64,000 nucleotides of DNA, taken from Capronia americana (Eukaryota; Ascomycota; Eurotiomycetes; Chaetothyriales; Herpotrichiellaceae). Positions 41,405 to 52,084 of this stretch are shown in pieces. Both the position numbers and the translations under genes were made by a program. The stretch spans positions 2,728,001 to 2,792,000 of the forward strand of contig JADWQD010000002.1 in NCBI GenBank assembly GCA_016110215.1. The letters run 5' to 3'. Numbering within the stretch: position 1 is the stretch's first letter; every line of letters begins with the position of its first letter. A model generated the notes under the pieces. It was given only the letters and a program-made list of their open reading frames with translations. It did not search any database and was not told the origin of the DNA.

Positions 41405-42231
41405 ATGGTCCGCACACTCGAGTATCCAAAGAAACCACAGAACACGGTGAAGCGCTACGATAGTCGAGGTAAGAAGGCGAGCTTCAAGAAAGAGCAGTCT
41501 CCTCATTAAACGACTCAGGAACCTATGACCTGGGAGCCATCCATTCAATCATCAACACCACCTCAGTGCTTCATGTCTCCTTTGCCCCAAGCTCCGACCA
41601 GCCGTTTCCTGCCATTCTACCCATGATCGGCGTCATGGGCTCGTTCCAGTATCCCTCCTCGGGCATTGACGAGCCTCTGGACTGCTACCTCCATGGCTAT
41701 GTCAGTTCCAGGATCATGCGCTTGGCACGAGACTCCGAAAAAGGGTTGCCGCTCTGCGTTGCCGCCACCAAAGTCGATGGCCTGGTGCTGTCGTTGACGC
41801 CAAACTCACATAGTTACAACTATCGCTCAGCCGTCCTGCAAGGGTATGCGAAGCCTGTAGAGAACGATGAGGAGAAACTGTACGCCATGCGCCTGATCAC
41901 CGACAAGGTCGTCAAGGGTCGCTGGGAAAACACTCGCGTTCCTCCTGATAATGTGGAAATGACTTCAACCACCATTCTGAGGGTCAAGGTTGAAACCGGC
42001 AGTGGGAAGATTCGCCACGGAGGTCCTCACGATGAGGTCAAGGACGAGAAAAGAGACGACATCACTGAAAGGGTCTGGACGGGCGTCGTGCCAGTGTATG
42101 AGGCATTTGACAACCCAATACCGAGTACATCCAACAAGGTGAAGCAGCTGCCATCGTATCTGGATTCGTATGTATCAGAGACGAACAATGGGAATCGGGA
42201 GGCTGCGCTCAATGCTGTGAACGAGGCCTGA
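41405..42231 (+). CDS. pyridoxamine 5'-phosphate oxidase-like flavin-nucleotide-binding protein
   Basis: A 258-aa protein in two exons, 41405-41468 and 41519-42231. The 50-nt intron (GTAAGA...CGACTCAG) joins KRYDSRGTYDLGAIHSIINT in frame. The split-barrel fold of the Pyridox_ox_2 family is indicated by SVLHVSFAP, PAILPMIGVMG, DCYLHGYVSSRIMR, VAATKVDGLVLS and NYRSAVLQGYA. These segments bind FMN in relatives. Fungal members are generally uncharacterised; the protein need not be a true pyridoxamine oxidase. The C-terminal third (WTGVVPVYEAFDNPIPS) is also family-conserved. It shares a divergent promoter with the ICP55-type gene. Confidence 0.9.
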
Positions 42232-42430
42232 GAAGACTTTCAGCTGGATCCAGAACCACCAGCGTAATTGCTGCTGTGACGGGTGCCATTGTTGGCACTA
42301 GGCCATAATCCTGGGTCTGTCATTGCCCCATCGATGGTGTCGGCGACACGATCCTTTCTATGTCGATAATGGTCATAAGTGCAAAACTGTGTCGGCAGGT
42401 TAGGGAAGACCGACGTCCTGTAACCAAAGT

Positions 42431-44243
42431 TCAAAGGAACGTACGCCATTCAGCCCCTTCTTCGATCTTTGACACGGAAACGAATGGTCCCTGCATGATT
42501 GTTGCAAGACCCGCAGACATAGCCTCGCTCCAAAGGAATTTCTGCGCAATAGATTTCATTTCGTCGATGCTCATCTTGAATCTTGACAAGAGGATGTCCA
42601 TTGCGGCCTGGCGCTGGGGAAGCTCCCACTGTTCGATTGCTTGGATCGTGGCCACTATGCACCCACCCCATAAAAGACACTCGTTTTCTGCGTCGGAACC
42701 ACGAATCATTTTTCGCGAGCATTCGATGAACGTCTGTGCAAGCTCTTCTCGGTCCGCTTTGTAGGTCGCAGTGCACAGATGGAAGACAGAGAATCCCAGC
42801 CAAATAAGGCGCTCAAGTGGAGTGAATCTCTGTCTCAGCGCTCTCGAAGATTCGCGGTCCATTGTCGCTCTGGAGGCAAGGCGCACAATTTGGCTTCGGT
42901 TCATCGCCACCCGTTCAATCACTTGAATTGAGATGATTCTCTTTAACGCAAGTTCCCTAAAGCCTTCGGGTAGATACGAAAGACGCTTGGAGACGTCTGC
43001 AGGGAATGGGAGGGTCGGATAAACAGGCTCGCTCGCACTTGGGATGCTTTCTTGCCGATTAATGAAGCCGTCCCCAAGGGGACTGCCTTCTGTCTTCGGC
43101 CTAGGTGGAGCAGATGACAAGGCGTCGTGGCTAGCATGTCCCATAGATTAGATCTCAGTACTGCTGGGAATGACCAGATAGACTCACAGTTTCGAGGGAC
43201 GTCTGGGAGTAAGGGCAAGCTTGGGTAGGTCTTCATCATCATTGAATTCCGCCAGGTACTGGAGCGCATCGCGGTGCATGACATATGAGTCCTCGTCCCC
43301 GATATACGCCTTGATCAGAGATTAGCATATTATAGCGACAGTGGACAGGGTATACGCTTACGCATACTCCAGCCAGATTCGACATGGCGGCCATCACAGC
43401 GCGTCGTGTCCTCCCCCGCGATAGCAGTCGTTTTCTGACTTTCGACAAGGTAGATCCATAGTGTGACAGCATCGCCTTCCGAAGCTCGGGCGTTTGGGCC
43501 AACGTTGTACACAAGACCCAAGAGGTAACTGCTTCGAACAGGACATCGTGGGTCATCACAAGCTCGAAAAAAGCAGGATCAGGCGCTATCACCTCCTTGC
43601 AGTGGTCAACCACCGCCGGGAAATAGTCCTGAAAGGGGATAGGGTATCGCAGAAATGGATCGGTCCTCGAGCCACCAAAGACCATGTCGGGTCCTGCAGA
43701 AGCTATTGGCCGGATGACTGCTTGAATTTGACAATACATGCAGTCACAAGGCTGGGCGGGAACTCGAGGGTCAGCGAGGACGCCCGCGGTGATCTTCTCT
43801 GGAGACGACTGCTCCAGACTGGAATCTCGGCTTTGCGAGCCTGGGTGGTGGGTCCTGTCCACGACAGTCGCACTTGTCGGGATCTTGCTGGACGCGCTTT
43901 GCTGCTTCGAGAGCCTGTCCTTTTGAGACTTCTTCTGCTTGTTGTTGGAGTGGCTGGAATATCCGGCTTCATGCACCCTCGCATGGTCCTTGTAATTGTC
44001 GGTGCCTTTCGATTGTCGTTGAGGCTGTTGACTCTGCGTCAGACTGCTGTCTGCACCACGTCGTCGCTCGTGGTTTCTGCGCATGGCGTGGGCTGTAATT
44101 TGGCTAAGCTGCAAATATGGTATACGCTGACCCGGCTTGTCCACATTGATGAAAGACAACTCCATTGGCAATTGGACACCCCCAGGTCTTCCCCTGGTCC
44201 TGATATCATGGTTCTTGGAGTTTTGGTCTTCGTCTTTGGCCAT
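42431..44243 (-). CDS. fungal-specific transcription factor-like protein without zinc cluster
   Basis: A 567-aa model in three exons: 44243-43362, 43309-43188 and 43130-42431. Junctions are in phase (GVC-AYIGDEDSYVMH and RPSK-LHDALSS). The N-terminal block SFINVDKPGQR...ITAHAMRRNHERRR is typical of a large Pezizomycotina family related to Fungal_trans_2 proteins that lack a Zn2Cys6 motif. The region VMTHDVLFEAVTSWVLC to AVMAAMSNLAGVC and VIERVAMNRSQIVRLASRA is the helical regulatory domain. A low-complexity Gln/Ser/Lys segment lies between. The C-terminus is uncertain. The model stops at 42431 (GAEWRTFL), but a strong GTACGT donor at the end of that exon plus a CTAAC branch and ACAG acceptor near 42390 suggest an alternative or extra last exon in 42240-42390. 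The intron-1 acceptor is AAG. DNA-binding role inferred only. Confidence 0.82.
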
Positions 44244-45030
44244 CTCTACGAAGGTCTGGCCTCAGAACGGTCAGGTATACAAGACGGTTTAATTATGAGG
44301 CTGCTTGCACGTCAAACGCGGTTGGAGGCCCCAGTTGGTCTGAAGAAAGGGGTTTTGTCGATCGGCCGGCATCGCGACCGAACGATCATGTTCCGCTAAT
44401 TGAGGGATGAGGAAGCATGATCGCCCTGAGGAGCGTGCATGTGGTGGGAGGATGCAAGGCACCGGGAAATTCGAGTTGCGGGGAACTGACATTGGCTCAT
44501 GAGACCGTCGACCAAAAACCCGTTCAGGAACTAGAGCTTCCGCATCTGGATGAGCTGGCAAGTTCCAGAAGATCTCGGCTCCTAAAAGCTCGGATGGTCG
44601 AGCTGAAGAGCCGGTGAAGTTTACTTAATCATCATTCAGCTGCTTGGCAAAGTCGGTGTTGGAGTAGCAGTCACCCGCCGGCCGGAGAGTGATTGGGCAA
44701 GAATCTCGAGTACGGTTGAGAACGCTCGGTATGCTCAAGATGAGATATTAAATTCGGGAAATGGAAATTAAACCAAACCTTTAGTATGTAAATTCACCCA
44801 GCGAACGTGCCAGGGGATGAATCGAACGAAGCCGACGTCAAACCCAATGGCCTGTTATCAGATCTTGGTGGTTGCTCCGCCAACCTACCGTAAACAGCGC
44901 TTCGAGGCTCTGGGTCTCCGCCACGTGTTCCGTGATAGGGGACCACGGATGGCAGTATACGCCGCTCTTCGCACTGAACCCAGATTCCTGAGGGTTGATA
45001 TGAAGGTTTTGCGACAGCAACGTCGATTGC
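44244..45030. other. divergent intergenic region
   Basis: 787 bp between the regulator-like gene (minus) and the GH5 gene (plus). Nothing but short motif-free open frames. Confidence 0.45.
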
Positions 45031-47256
45031 ATGCCGAAGCCCCGTCGTGAGTCCGCGGCAAGGGCCGATACACGTCCAGCATTCAACAGGCCGCCGAACG
45101 CGCGTGCAGCACCAGCACCAGCACCGCGTCCTTCCCTCAGTGATGACGACCAACCTCGCACACCGAAAAGAGCGCCGAAGGAAAAGGCAAAAGCATCACC
45201 TGTACCTTCGCCGTCCCCAGAGAAAAGACCTCGCCGACCAAGTGATCGATACCGGAGTGCAAGCGACCCCCGCGGAAGTCCCAGGCGGCAAAGGGAAAGA
45301 GAGAGAGATAGGGCAAAGTACAGCTCTGGAACATCAACGAATAGCGGAACTCAGTTACTGAGCAGCGATGCATTGGCGAAGCTGAATGCGCGCAACGAGC
45401 AAGCCGAGTTTGAGCAGAAGTACGAAGAACGCAAGCGCAGGGAGAAGAAGCAGAAGCAATACAAGAACCTCAAGGCGGGTGACGTATCTCCAGGGCGGAG
45501 AACGAAGCACAAGAATCGGAATGTCAGCGGTGCAATCTTGGAGGAAGGAAGGGGCGATAGAAAGCACAGACGCGCGCATGGACGCAGTGGCGGTTACGAA
45601 AAAGAGTACGAGGCACAAAAGCGATCAGGGAGCGACGCGGGACGCCGCAAAAAGAAGCTCTGGTGGCTGTTAGGGTTGATAGTGTTGTTGCTGATAATCT
45701 TCATTCCTGTCGGAGTGGTGGTGAGCAATAACAGCAAGAAGTCAAGTGATGGGTCGTCTTCATCTTCCGCGACCACAGGGGACACCTCATCCGACCCAAA
45801 GAATGACTGTGACTCAAGTTCGGTCCCAGCAAGCGCGAAAGGCACCTACACGGATATTTCTACCTGGATGGACACGGCCGATTTTAATTGCACGTACACG
45901 GCCGAGACAATCGGAGGGCTGTCGGTCATGGGTCTCAACTCCCACTGGGACGACTCGACAAAGGCCAACGACAACGTCCCAGCGCTGAACGAAGAATGGG
46001 ACTATGGCAAAATGCCAATACGGGGTGTGAACATTGGTGGATGGCTCTCGCTGGAACCATTCATCACACCGTCCATGTTCGACTATCCCGCCTCTGCAGG
46101 TGTTGTTGACGAATGGACATTGACCCAAAAGCTCGGACCCGCTGCGCAGCGTATACTTGAAACACATTATTCCACTTTTATCACAAAGCAAAGCTTTATG
46201 GATATCAAGAATGCCGGCCTGGACCATGTGAGAATCCCCTACCCATACTGGGCCGTCACCACCTATCCCGGCGACCCATATGTACCAAAAGTAGCCTGGC
46301 GGTACCTGCTGAGGGCAATTGAATACTGTCGTCAAAACGGTCTGAGAGTCAATTTAGACTTGCATTCCGTCCCTGGCAGTCAGAATGGCTGGGCTCATAG
46401 CGGTCACCAAGGCGACATAGGCTGGATTCTGGGCCCTGACGGTGCCACGAACGCCCAGAGATCGTTGGACATACACCACCAGCTTTCTTCGTTCTTCGCT
46501 CAGGATCGGTACAAGAACGTGGTTACCATCTATGGTCTTGTCAACGAGCCAAAAATGTTGGTTATCCCCCCTCAATCCGTGCTCGACTGGAACCAGCAAG
46601 CGATCAAGATCGTTCGAGACAACGGCATTGATCAACATATTGTCTTCGGCGATGGCTTCCTGAGCCTTGATAGCTGGGACGACATGTTCCATGGCGTGGA
46701 CGACAAATTGGTCATGGACACTCACCAGTACCAGATCTTCAACACCGGCCAGCTCAAGCTCAGGCATCAAGACAAGATCAACCTTGCGTGCTCGGGCTGG
46801 ACAGGGCTAATGGTTGCGGCCAATAATCCCGCGACCGGATGGGGCCCGACCGTTGACGGCGAGTGGTCGCAAGCCGATACCGACTGCACACCGAACCTGA
46901 ACAACGTCGGAGTTGGCTCTAGATGGGCCGGCACTCTCGACACAGGCGACCCTGATACCTCGGTCTTGACGCCAACGTGTGCTGAGCCTCCCTGTTCTTG
47001 CGCCCAAGCAAACGCGGATCCAAGCACCTACTCTGACTCGTACAAGCAGTTCTTGCAGATGTACGCCGAAGCACAGATGCACAGTTTCGAGCAAGCATGG
47101 GGCTGGTTCTATTGGACTTGGAAGACTGAGAACGCTGTGCAATGGAGTTATATGCTGGGTTTAGAGGCCGGAATCCTACCTGAAAAGGCCTACTCGCCGT
47201 CTTTCAAGTGTGACTCGGATGTACCTGACTTTAGCGACTTGCCTGAAAGTTACTGA
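45031..47256 (+). CDS. membrane-anchored GH5 exo-1,3-beta-glucanase
   Basis: Hydrolyses glucose from ends of beta-1,3-glucan during cell-wall remodelling. A single exon of 741 aa with type-II membrane topology. Residues 1-210 are a basic, Pro/Lys/Arg-rich cytosolic tail, and residues 211-233 (LWWLLGLIVLLLIIFIPVGV) are the signal anchor. Next comes a Ser-rich stalk, then the GH5 family-9 catalytic domain from about residue 330 (RGVNIGGWLSLEPFITPSMF). Motifs include RIPYPYWAV and NLDLHSVPGSQNG. The acid/base is E506 in GLVNEPKML and the nucleophile is E700 in WTWKTEN. This architecture matches exoglucanase D-type enzymes (ExgD) of filamentous fungi rather than the secreted Exg1. The start at 45031 is the first ATG and gives the conserved basic cytosolic tail. 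Confidence 0.94.
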   Translation: MPKPRRESAARADTRPAFNRPPNARAAPAPAPRPSLSDDDQPRTPKRAPKEKAKASPVPSPSPEKRPRRPSDRYRSASDPRGSPRRQRERERDRAKYSSGTSTNSGTQLLSSDALAKLNARNEQAEFEQKYEERKRREKKQKQYKNLKAGDVSPGRRTKHKNRNVSGAILEEGRGDRKHRRAHGRSGGYEKEYEAQKRSGSDAGRRKKKLWWLLGLIVLLLIIFIPVGVVVSNNSKKSSDGSSSSSATTGDTSSDPKNDCDSSSVPASAKGTYTDISTWMDTADFNCTYTAETIGGLSVMGLNSHWDDSTKANDNVPALNEEWDYGKMPIRGVNIGGWLSLEPFITPSMFDYPASAGVVDEWTLTQKLGPAAQRILETHYSTFITKQSFMDIKNAGLDHVRIPYPYWAVTTYPGDPYVPKVAWRYLLRAIEYCRQNGLRVNLDLHSVPGSQNGWAHSGHQGDIGWILGPDGATNAQRSLDIHHQLSSFFAQDRYKNVVTIYGLVNEPKMLVIPPQSVLDWNQQAIKIVRDNGIDQHIVFGDGFLSLDSWDDMFHGVDDKLVMDTHQYQIFNTGQLKLRHQDKINLACSGWTGLMVAANNPATGWGPTVDGEWSQADTDCTPNLNNVGVGSRWAGTLDTGDPDTSVLTPTCAEPPCSCAQANADPSTYSDSYKQFLQMYAEAQMHSFEQAWGWFYWTWKTENAVQWSYMLGLEAGILPEKAYSPSFKCDSDVPDFSDLPESY

Positions 47257-47908
47257 TCTTGCTGGTTTGTAGATATATGCATTACGAGGGAGTTTGGACA
47301 GCGTTCGTGGGGCTGCGGCTGTCACAATAGGGGTTGTGGTCAGTACAGCGGTTATGAGGATAACGTCAAGCCATGAATGAGAATACACACGGTAAACTAA
47401 CCTGCTCTCAAGTTCTGACCATCTTTCATCCACCAACCTTATGAACCTAGAGACTCTTTCCAGGTGATGCGTATTCTTGACAAGCACCAGCTATGGTAAA
47501 AGTAGAAGTGATCGTGGGTCAGCTCCTTCCCTACTCACAACAGAATCCTCACTCTGTCAGTTCCCCTTCATAACAACCTCACTTCGTCCTTGATGTGGAT
47601 TTCACCTAGATTCACGCGGCTTCCACTACCTCTTATTCACTTGTATCGCCTCGTCCAGCCCGTCAGCGCTGCGCTTCAGCGGTCTCGGTCTGCTTCACTG
47701 CCTGTGCCAAGGCGTATGTTACCTGCGTATGTTACCTGCGCATTGTCACTGCCTTGGCACAGCAGTGGGTGCTATAATATCTCCCACCTTTAATGATCGA
47801 TTCCTCTCTGCCATCGCCATAGTAACCACAACACCAGTATAGCACACCAAACGACCACATCCGGCAACATCAACAGCTGTTTCACCGTCCGCGCGGGTAT
47901 ATGACTCC
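47257..47908. other. intergenic region with strong hairpin
   Basis: The 652-bp region between the glucanase and the 504-aa hypothetical gene. Its outstanding feature is the inverted repeat at 47696-47767, described separately. No coding sequence was found. Confidence 0.55.
47696..47767. repeat. long inverted repeat with tandem duplication in the loop
   Basis: Left arm 47696-47713 and right arm 47751-47767 pair over 17 bp with one bulged C; the inner 12 bp, CTGTGCCAAGGC/GCCTTGGCACAG, are perfect. The loop of about 37 nt contains two copies of GCGTATGTTACCT. It ends about 140 bp upstream of the start codon at 47909. Confidence 0.8.
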
Positions 47909-49423
47909 ATGGCGGATCAACGTCCCTTCGACCCAGGTGGTCCAAGCCCTTGTATCGATCTGACGGCCGAAGACGATGAGCCAGATGAACCCGTTCTCGA
48001 GCCAATCACCAATCAAATCCGTAATCGTGACGACTCTGGGACGCCCCATGCCAGCCGATATCGTGCGTCGACATTTCCCTACCCAAGCAACCAAGGATTC
48101 GAATATGGTCAGCACGCCCAAACGTTCTGGAGCCATCCAACGCAAGTCGCTACCACTCCCTCGCTATTTCCGGATAGCCTTCAGGCAGGGTCGTACTATC
48201 GTCAACCATACGATGTTACCACCCACATGCCGTACGGTGGTTTAGTCCCTGACTGGGTCGTGACTCCACAGCCGCCAGTGGTAGCAGCTCATCAGAACAA
48301 TACTCCTGCAGCTACTTATCCGTACTGGAACCCGGTCCTTGGCCGTGGTCCTTTCAACTTGCAAGAACGGCCACCAATTCGCAATGACTTCGGTCGTCGG
48401 AGTGCGACATTGTGCAAGACAACTTCGCAAGGAAATACTCGTACTTCGCCAGTTAAACAGCGGCAGGAGAACTTCCCGTCATCCCCATCCAAGAGGTTCC
48501 CGCCATCACAAGCACACGCCAATGTGGCATTCCAGCCAGATGGATTGGGTATACCCGCTCCTCAAGCAGTAGAGATCCCCTCCGCTGACAAGTGCTTGCC
48601 ACAATCAGCGGCGCGGCCGCGGACTGTATCTGAAGGACAGACAACTTCGATGAACTCGGCGTCTGTGCAGATACTGTCGAATAATCAAGAACAAGATTCC
48701 CAAGGAAAGCTGATTTGTAATTTGGCCAAGCCAAACGTCGTGATCAACGTCTCAGCTCATCAAGTATTCGATGAGGAGCAGTGTGACAAGATACTGTGGC
48801 TGGCTCTTCACGGAATACCAAGTCGAGCAATTGGGTGGCTGATTGATATCCGAAGACCTGCAAGCATGAGCAGACCGACAGTGGTGGCAAGCCTCGATAA
48901 GTTGATAAAGCACTTCATCCCCGAGCTCGCAAAGGGACAAGGTTATGCTGAGGAGCCCGATGCTCTGGTCGACCGTCTTCTGCGACGAGGAGATGAATTA
49001 GACTGGAGTGGACCTTACCTGCTTCGGCGAGCCGTTGACTTCACAAGCATTCCTAAGGGGGATGTTGATGAGGCGAGAAAGGAACGCCGAAACAATGCCA
49101 GGGAACGCCGAGCGCTCCAGAAATGGGTATCGGAGCACGACGAGAACCCAGCCGAAGGTGCTTTCCAACAGAGGAACCGAAATGCAGTGATGGCGCGACG
49201 AGGATTGGTCAGAGACACCGATGAGAAGGAGGCGGCCATGAAGCGATTCGGGTATCGCGAAGGTAGTCATGAAGCCGAGAAGCCACTGATGAAGAAATGG
49301 TTGCTCAAGATCCGAGAACTTGGGAAGCTACCCGATCGCCTGGATGAAGATGGGATCCCAGAGAGTGGTGACCAAGCGGCTGTCGAACATCTTGGAAGCG
49401 CTACTACAACAATGACAGGCTGA
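47909..49423 (+). CDS. hypothetical 504-aa protein with SUMO-interaction-like N-terminus
   Basis: Not recognised as a named family. It is a single exon. The N-terminus contains CIDLTAEDDEPDEP, a hydrophobic-acidic pattern like a SUMO-interaction motif. Residues about 20-260 are Pro/Gln/Ser/Tyr-rich and look disordered. From about residue 275 (NVVINVSAHQVFDEEQCDKI) there is a folded-looking region with ILWLALHGIPSRAIGWLIDI and a helix ending SLDKLIKHFIPELAKG. A highly charged Arg/Glu-rich helix follows (DEARKERRNNARERRALQKW), with a conserved-looking C-terminal block (KPLMKKWLLKIRELGKLPDR). A nuclear or chromatin role is compatible with this composition but unproven. Confidence 0.7.
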   Translation: MADQRPFDPGGPSPCIDLTAEDDEPDEPVLEPITNQIRNRDDSGTPHASRYRASTFPYPSNQGFEYGQHAQTFWSHPTQVATTPSLFPDSLQAGSYYRQPYDVTTHMPYGGLVPDWVVTPQPPVVAAHQNNTPAATYPYWNPVLGRGPFNLQERPPIRNDFGRRSATLCKTTSQGNTRTSPVKQRQENFPSSPSKRFPPSQAHANVAFQPDGLGIPAPQAVEIPSADKCLPQSAARPRTVSEGQTTSMNSASVQILSNNQEQDSQGKLICNLAKPNVVINVSAHQVFDEEQCDKILWLALHGIPSRAIGWLIDIRRPASMSRPTVVASLDKLIKHFIPELAKGQGYAEEPDALVDRLLRRGDELDWSGPYLLRRAVDFTSIPKGDVDEARKERRNNARERRALQKWVSEHDENPAEGAFQQRNRNAVMARRGLVRDTDEKEAAMKRFGYREGSHEAEKPLMKKWLLKIRELGKLPDRLDEDGIPESGDQAAVEHLGSATTTMTG

Positions 49424-49996
49424 TCTTGTCAATGGCGGAAGCGGCTACTTCATCGGAACGCAGATTGGACATGGGCATCGCTACTTGTCGATGACCTTGG
49501 AACGTCATGGTTGGAGGTGTTTGGATACCTTGCTTGCTCGAAAGCGTCATTCACAGTTGGATCGAAGCGGGACTGTATCATACTCAGGGGAGCATCACCG
49601 ATGCCTAGAACTCAGATTCCTGTAAACGACTTGAGTAACATCATCACGACAGACACGACTTGATATGTAGCTCGATCAGAGACAGAACGAATGAAGACGA
49701 AATTGAAATTGACCATGTCGCTTTCGGAAGCCTGCAAACACGTGTCCTTGGATTTAGCTCCTAACATTTCGCGCCGAAGTGGCTTTTGGCAATCTGATTG
49801 GCCGACATCAGCCATCAGGCGTCGGTTTGAGTATCCTCGTATATCCCACCTTTCCACAACTCTCGATGGTCTCACCGCCGAGGCGCGAGAACAGAGGGAC
49901 CAAGCAACAAGTAAAACCCAACACACCACCTCATCATGTCGTGAATCAGGTTCGGCATCAGCAAAGCTTGTCCACCCACCACCAAATAACTGAGCC
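49424..49996. other. intergenic region
   Basis: 573 bp between the hypothetical gene and ATG12. Short open frames only; probable ATG12 promoter. Confidence 0.45.
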
Positions 49997-50901
49997 ATGT
50001 CTTCTCCTACCCCATCAGCAAGGGTCGTTCCTCAGCCTAGTCCCCGATCCCGATCCTCATCCTCGCAGAGTACTACGGCCCACCATGCAGACAATACCGG
50101 CGCCATCGCTCCCGACCTGCCAGCCGACAAAGATGTTGGCCAGGCCGACGATAGCAGCGCAAGCGACGACAACGCGGAGGGGGATCTGCCCATGAGCATG
50201 ACCGCCAGTGTCATGTTGACCCATCTCCCCAAGGACGCGAGCCAAGCGCTCAAAGAGATCGAAGCGATCGATGATCGAAAGGGTATGTAAAAATTTAAAA
50301 TGCAATCATGTCTTCTCCCAATTCCCATTTCCATTCCCAATCACCTCAAATCAAGTCGATTCCTCTCGCCTCGCCTCGCTTCACCAGCTGCTCGAGGGCA
50401 TGCACCCATTCGTCCACTCACTCGGTGATTGATATCCACACCCTCCTGACAAAACGTATGATATACCTAATAGTCTCGGTTCGGTTCCATGCAATCGGCA
50501 GCGCACCGATCCTCAAACAGCGCGTCTTCAAGATCAGTGCGTCATCGCGGTTCAGCGTGGTGTTGAATTTCCTGCGCAAGAAAGTGGGCGTCCGGGAGGG
50601 TGATGGCCTGTTTTGCTATGTCAACAGCGTGTTTGCGCCAGGGTTGGACGAGGGTGTGGGGAATTTATATCGGGTACGTATATCGTCGGTGTGGGTGGCA
50701 GCGCCCAGTATCAACATCAGGCGGATTCTAGTCTCTACTTGCTTCGAGGTCCCTGCAAATCAGGAACAGGAACAAGGAAAAGGAGCAAAGGAACAAGGAA
50801 CATTGGAAAATGTTTGGAGTGCTAATACACGATTGATTTAGTGCTTCAGGGTCGACGACCAGCTGATTGTCAGCTATTCTACGACGCCCGCGTTTGGATG
50901 A
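49997..50901 (+). CDS. ATG12: ubiquitin-like autophagy protein Atg12
   Basis: The ubiquitin-like modifier that is conjugated through its C-terminal glycine to Atg5. The conjugate acts as E3 for Atg8 lipidation at the phagophore. Three exons, 49997-50282, 50474-50673 and 50842-50901, give 181 aa. The introns are 191 and 168 nt, long for this window. The N-terminal 75 residues are Ser/Pro/Asp-rich and disordered. The ubiquitin fold starts at KVSVRFHAIGSAPILKQRVF and contains LFCYVNSVFAPGLDEGVGNL. It ends CFRVDDQLIVSYSTTPAFG with the free Gly181, as expected for Atg12, which needs no processing. The FAPxLDEGVG and SYSTTPAFG signatures are diagnostic. The intron-2 branch is GCTAATAC. All junctions are in frame and the gene looks intact. 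Confidence 0.96.
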
Positions 50902-51034
50902 CTCCCTAATGCCTAACTCCCGCGAGTGTGCGATTATGCAAGGTAGTTGATCGTGCGTGCGCGCTCCAATGGAAATGCAACGAAGCCAAGGACTGGATCT
51001 GAGAACGATGACCACCGACACCTCCCCAAGAAGA

Positions 51035-52084
51035 TCAAGCTCTTTGCGCGTCGACGGGCTGGCTGGCGGGTGCTGCTGTGGACTTGATCGCTGCCCTGAA
51101 TGCCTCCGTGACTCTGGCGTCGCTCTTGTACACATGGGTAGGACCTGGGTAGCTTCGATCACCGACCTCGTCCTTGTACTGCTTGATGGCGGTTAATCCA
51201 GCGTCCCAGATTGATCCGTACTGCTTGACGAACTTCGGCATGAAACTGTCAGGCGGTCGAACACCAAGCATGTCAATCTGCACCAGGACCTGGCCACTTG
51301 TTTTGTTACCTGCGCCAATGCCGATGGTTGGGATTCTCAGGGCCTTGGTGACCTCTTCGGCGATGTCGGGTGGGACGCATTCCAACACGACGGCGAATGC
51401 ACCTGCCTCTTCCACGGCTTTGGCATCTTTGAACAAGGACATTGCTTTGTCGAGGGTATTGCCTTGAACGCGGAAGCCACCAAGGGCATGTTGCCGTTGA
51501 GGGGTCAGCCCGATGTGCGCACACAGAGGGATACCAGCAGTTGTGATTTTCTTGATCGCAGGCGCCATCTCTGCCCCTCCTTCTAGTTTGACACTCTGCA
51601 TGCGACCTTCTTTGACCATTCGGATCGCACTGGCGAGTGCTTGCTCGGGGCTGATTTCGTACGATCCCATGGGGAGGTCACCAACAGTGAAGGATCGGTT
51701 GATTGCCCGGCTGACGGCACGAGCGGACGTGATCATCTCATCGAGAGTCACTTCGGAGGTGTCGTTCATGCCCATTGAGACCATTGCAATTGAGTCGCCG
51801 ACAAGAACTATGTCCATTCCAGCTTCTTGCGCCATCAATGCAGACGGGAAGTTGTGGGCCGTCAACATGGTGATCGGTTTGTTCTCAGTGTACATTTTCT
51901 GGAGGGTTTGGATCGTCACAGGCTTCTGGCCTCGCGCAGCGAGTGTGGCAGACGAGGGGCCATGCGAGCTCAAGCGGACTTGTTGCCATTGTCGGCTCTG
52001 TCGCGAGGTTGCTGCGCGACGGAGATCTTGAAGGAGTGGTCGTGTGAGGCTGGAGACCATATTGACTGAGGTTATCAGGGCCAT
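51035..52084 (-). CDS. ECM31: ketopantoate hydroxymethyltransferase (PanB/Ecm31)
   Basis: Transfers a hydroxymethyl group from methylenetetrahydrofolate to alpha-ketoisovalerate to form ketopantoate, the first committed step of pantothenate and CoA synthesis. A single exon of 349 aa. The N-terminus is basic and Ser-rich (SSLTRPLLQDLRRAATSRQS), a probable mitochondrial presequence. The enzyme begins at VTIQTLQKMYTENKPITMLT. The Mg2+ motif DIVLVGDSIAMV, the substrate loop SVKLEGG, and the catalytic-glutamate region VVLECVP are present, followed by IGIGAGNKTSGQVLVQIDML. The start ATG at 52084 is used; the in-frame Met at MVSSLTRP is an alternative. It is convergent with ATG12, with the stop codons about 130 bp apart. 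Confidence 0.95.
   Translation of the reverse strand: MALITSVNMVSSLTRPLLQDLRRAATSRQSRQWQQVRLSSHGPSSATLAARGQKPVTIQTLQKMYTENKPITMLTAHNFPSALMAQEAGMDIVLVGDSIAMVSMGMNDTSEVTLDEMITSARAVSRAINRSFTVGDLPMGSYEISPEQALASAIRMVKEGRMQSVKLEGGAEMAPAIKKITTAGIPLCAHIGLTPQRQHALGGFRVQGNTLDKAMSLFKDAKAVEEAGAFAVVLECVPPDIAEEVTKALRIPTIGIGAGNKTSGQVLVQIDMLGVRPPDSFMPKFVKQYGSIWDAGLTAIKQYKDEVGDRSYPGPTHVYKSDARVTEAFRAAIKSTAAPASQPVDAQRA

Noticed and set aside
43494..44399. 301-codon plus-strand open frame
   Set aside because: Antisense to the regulator-like gene; no motif.
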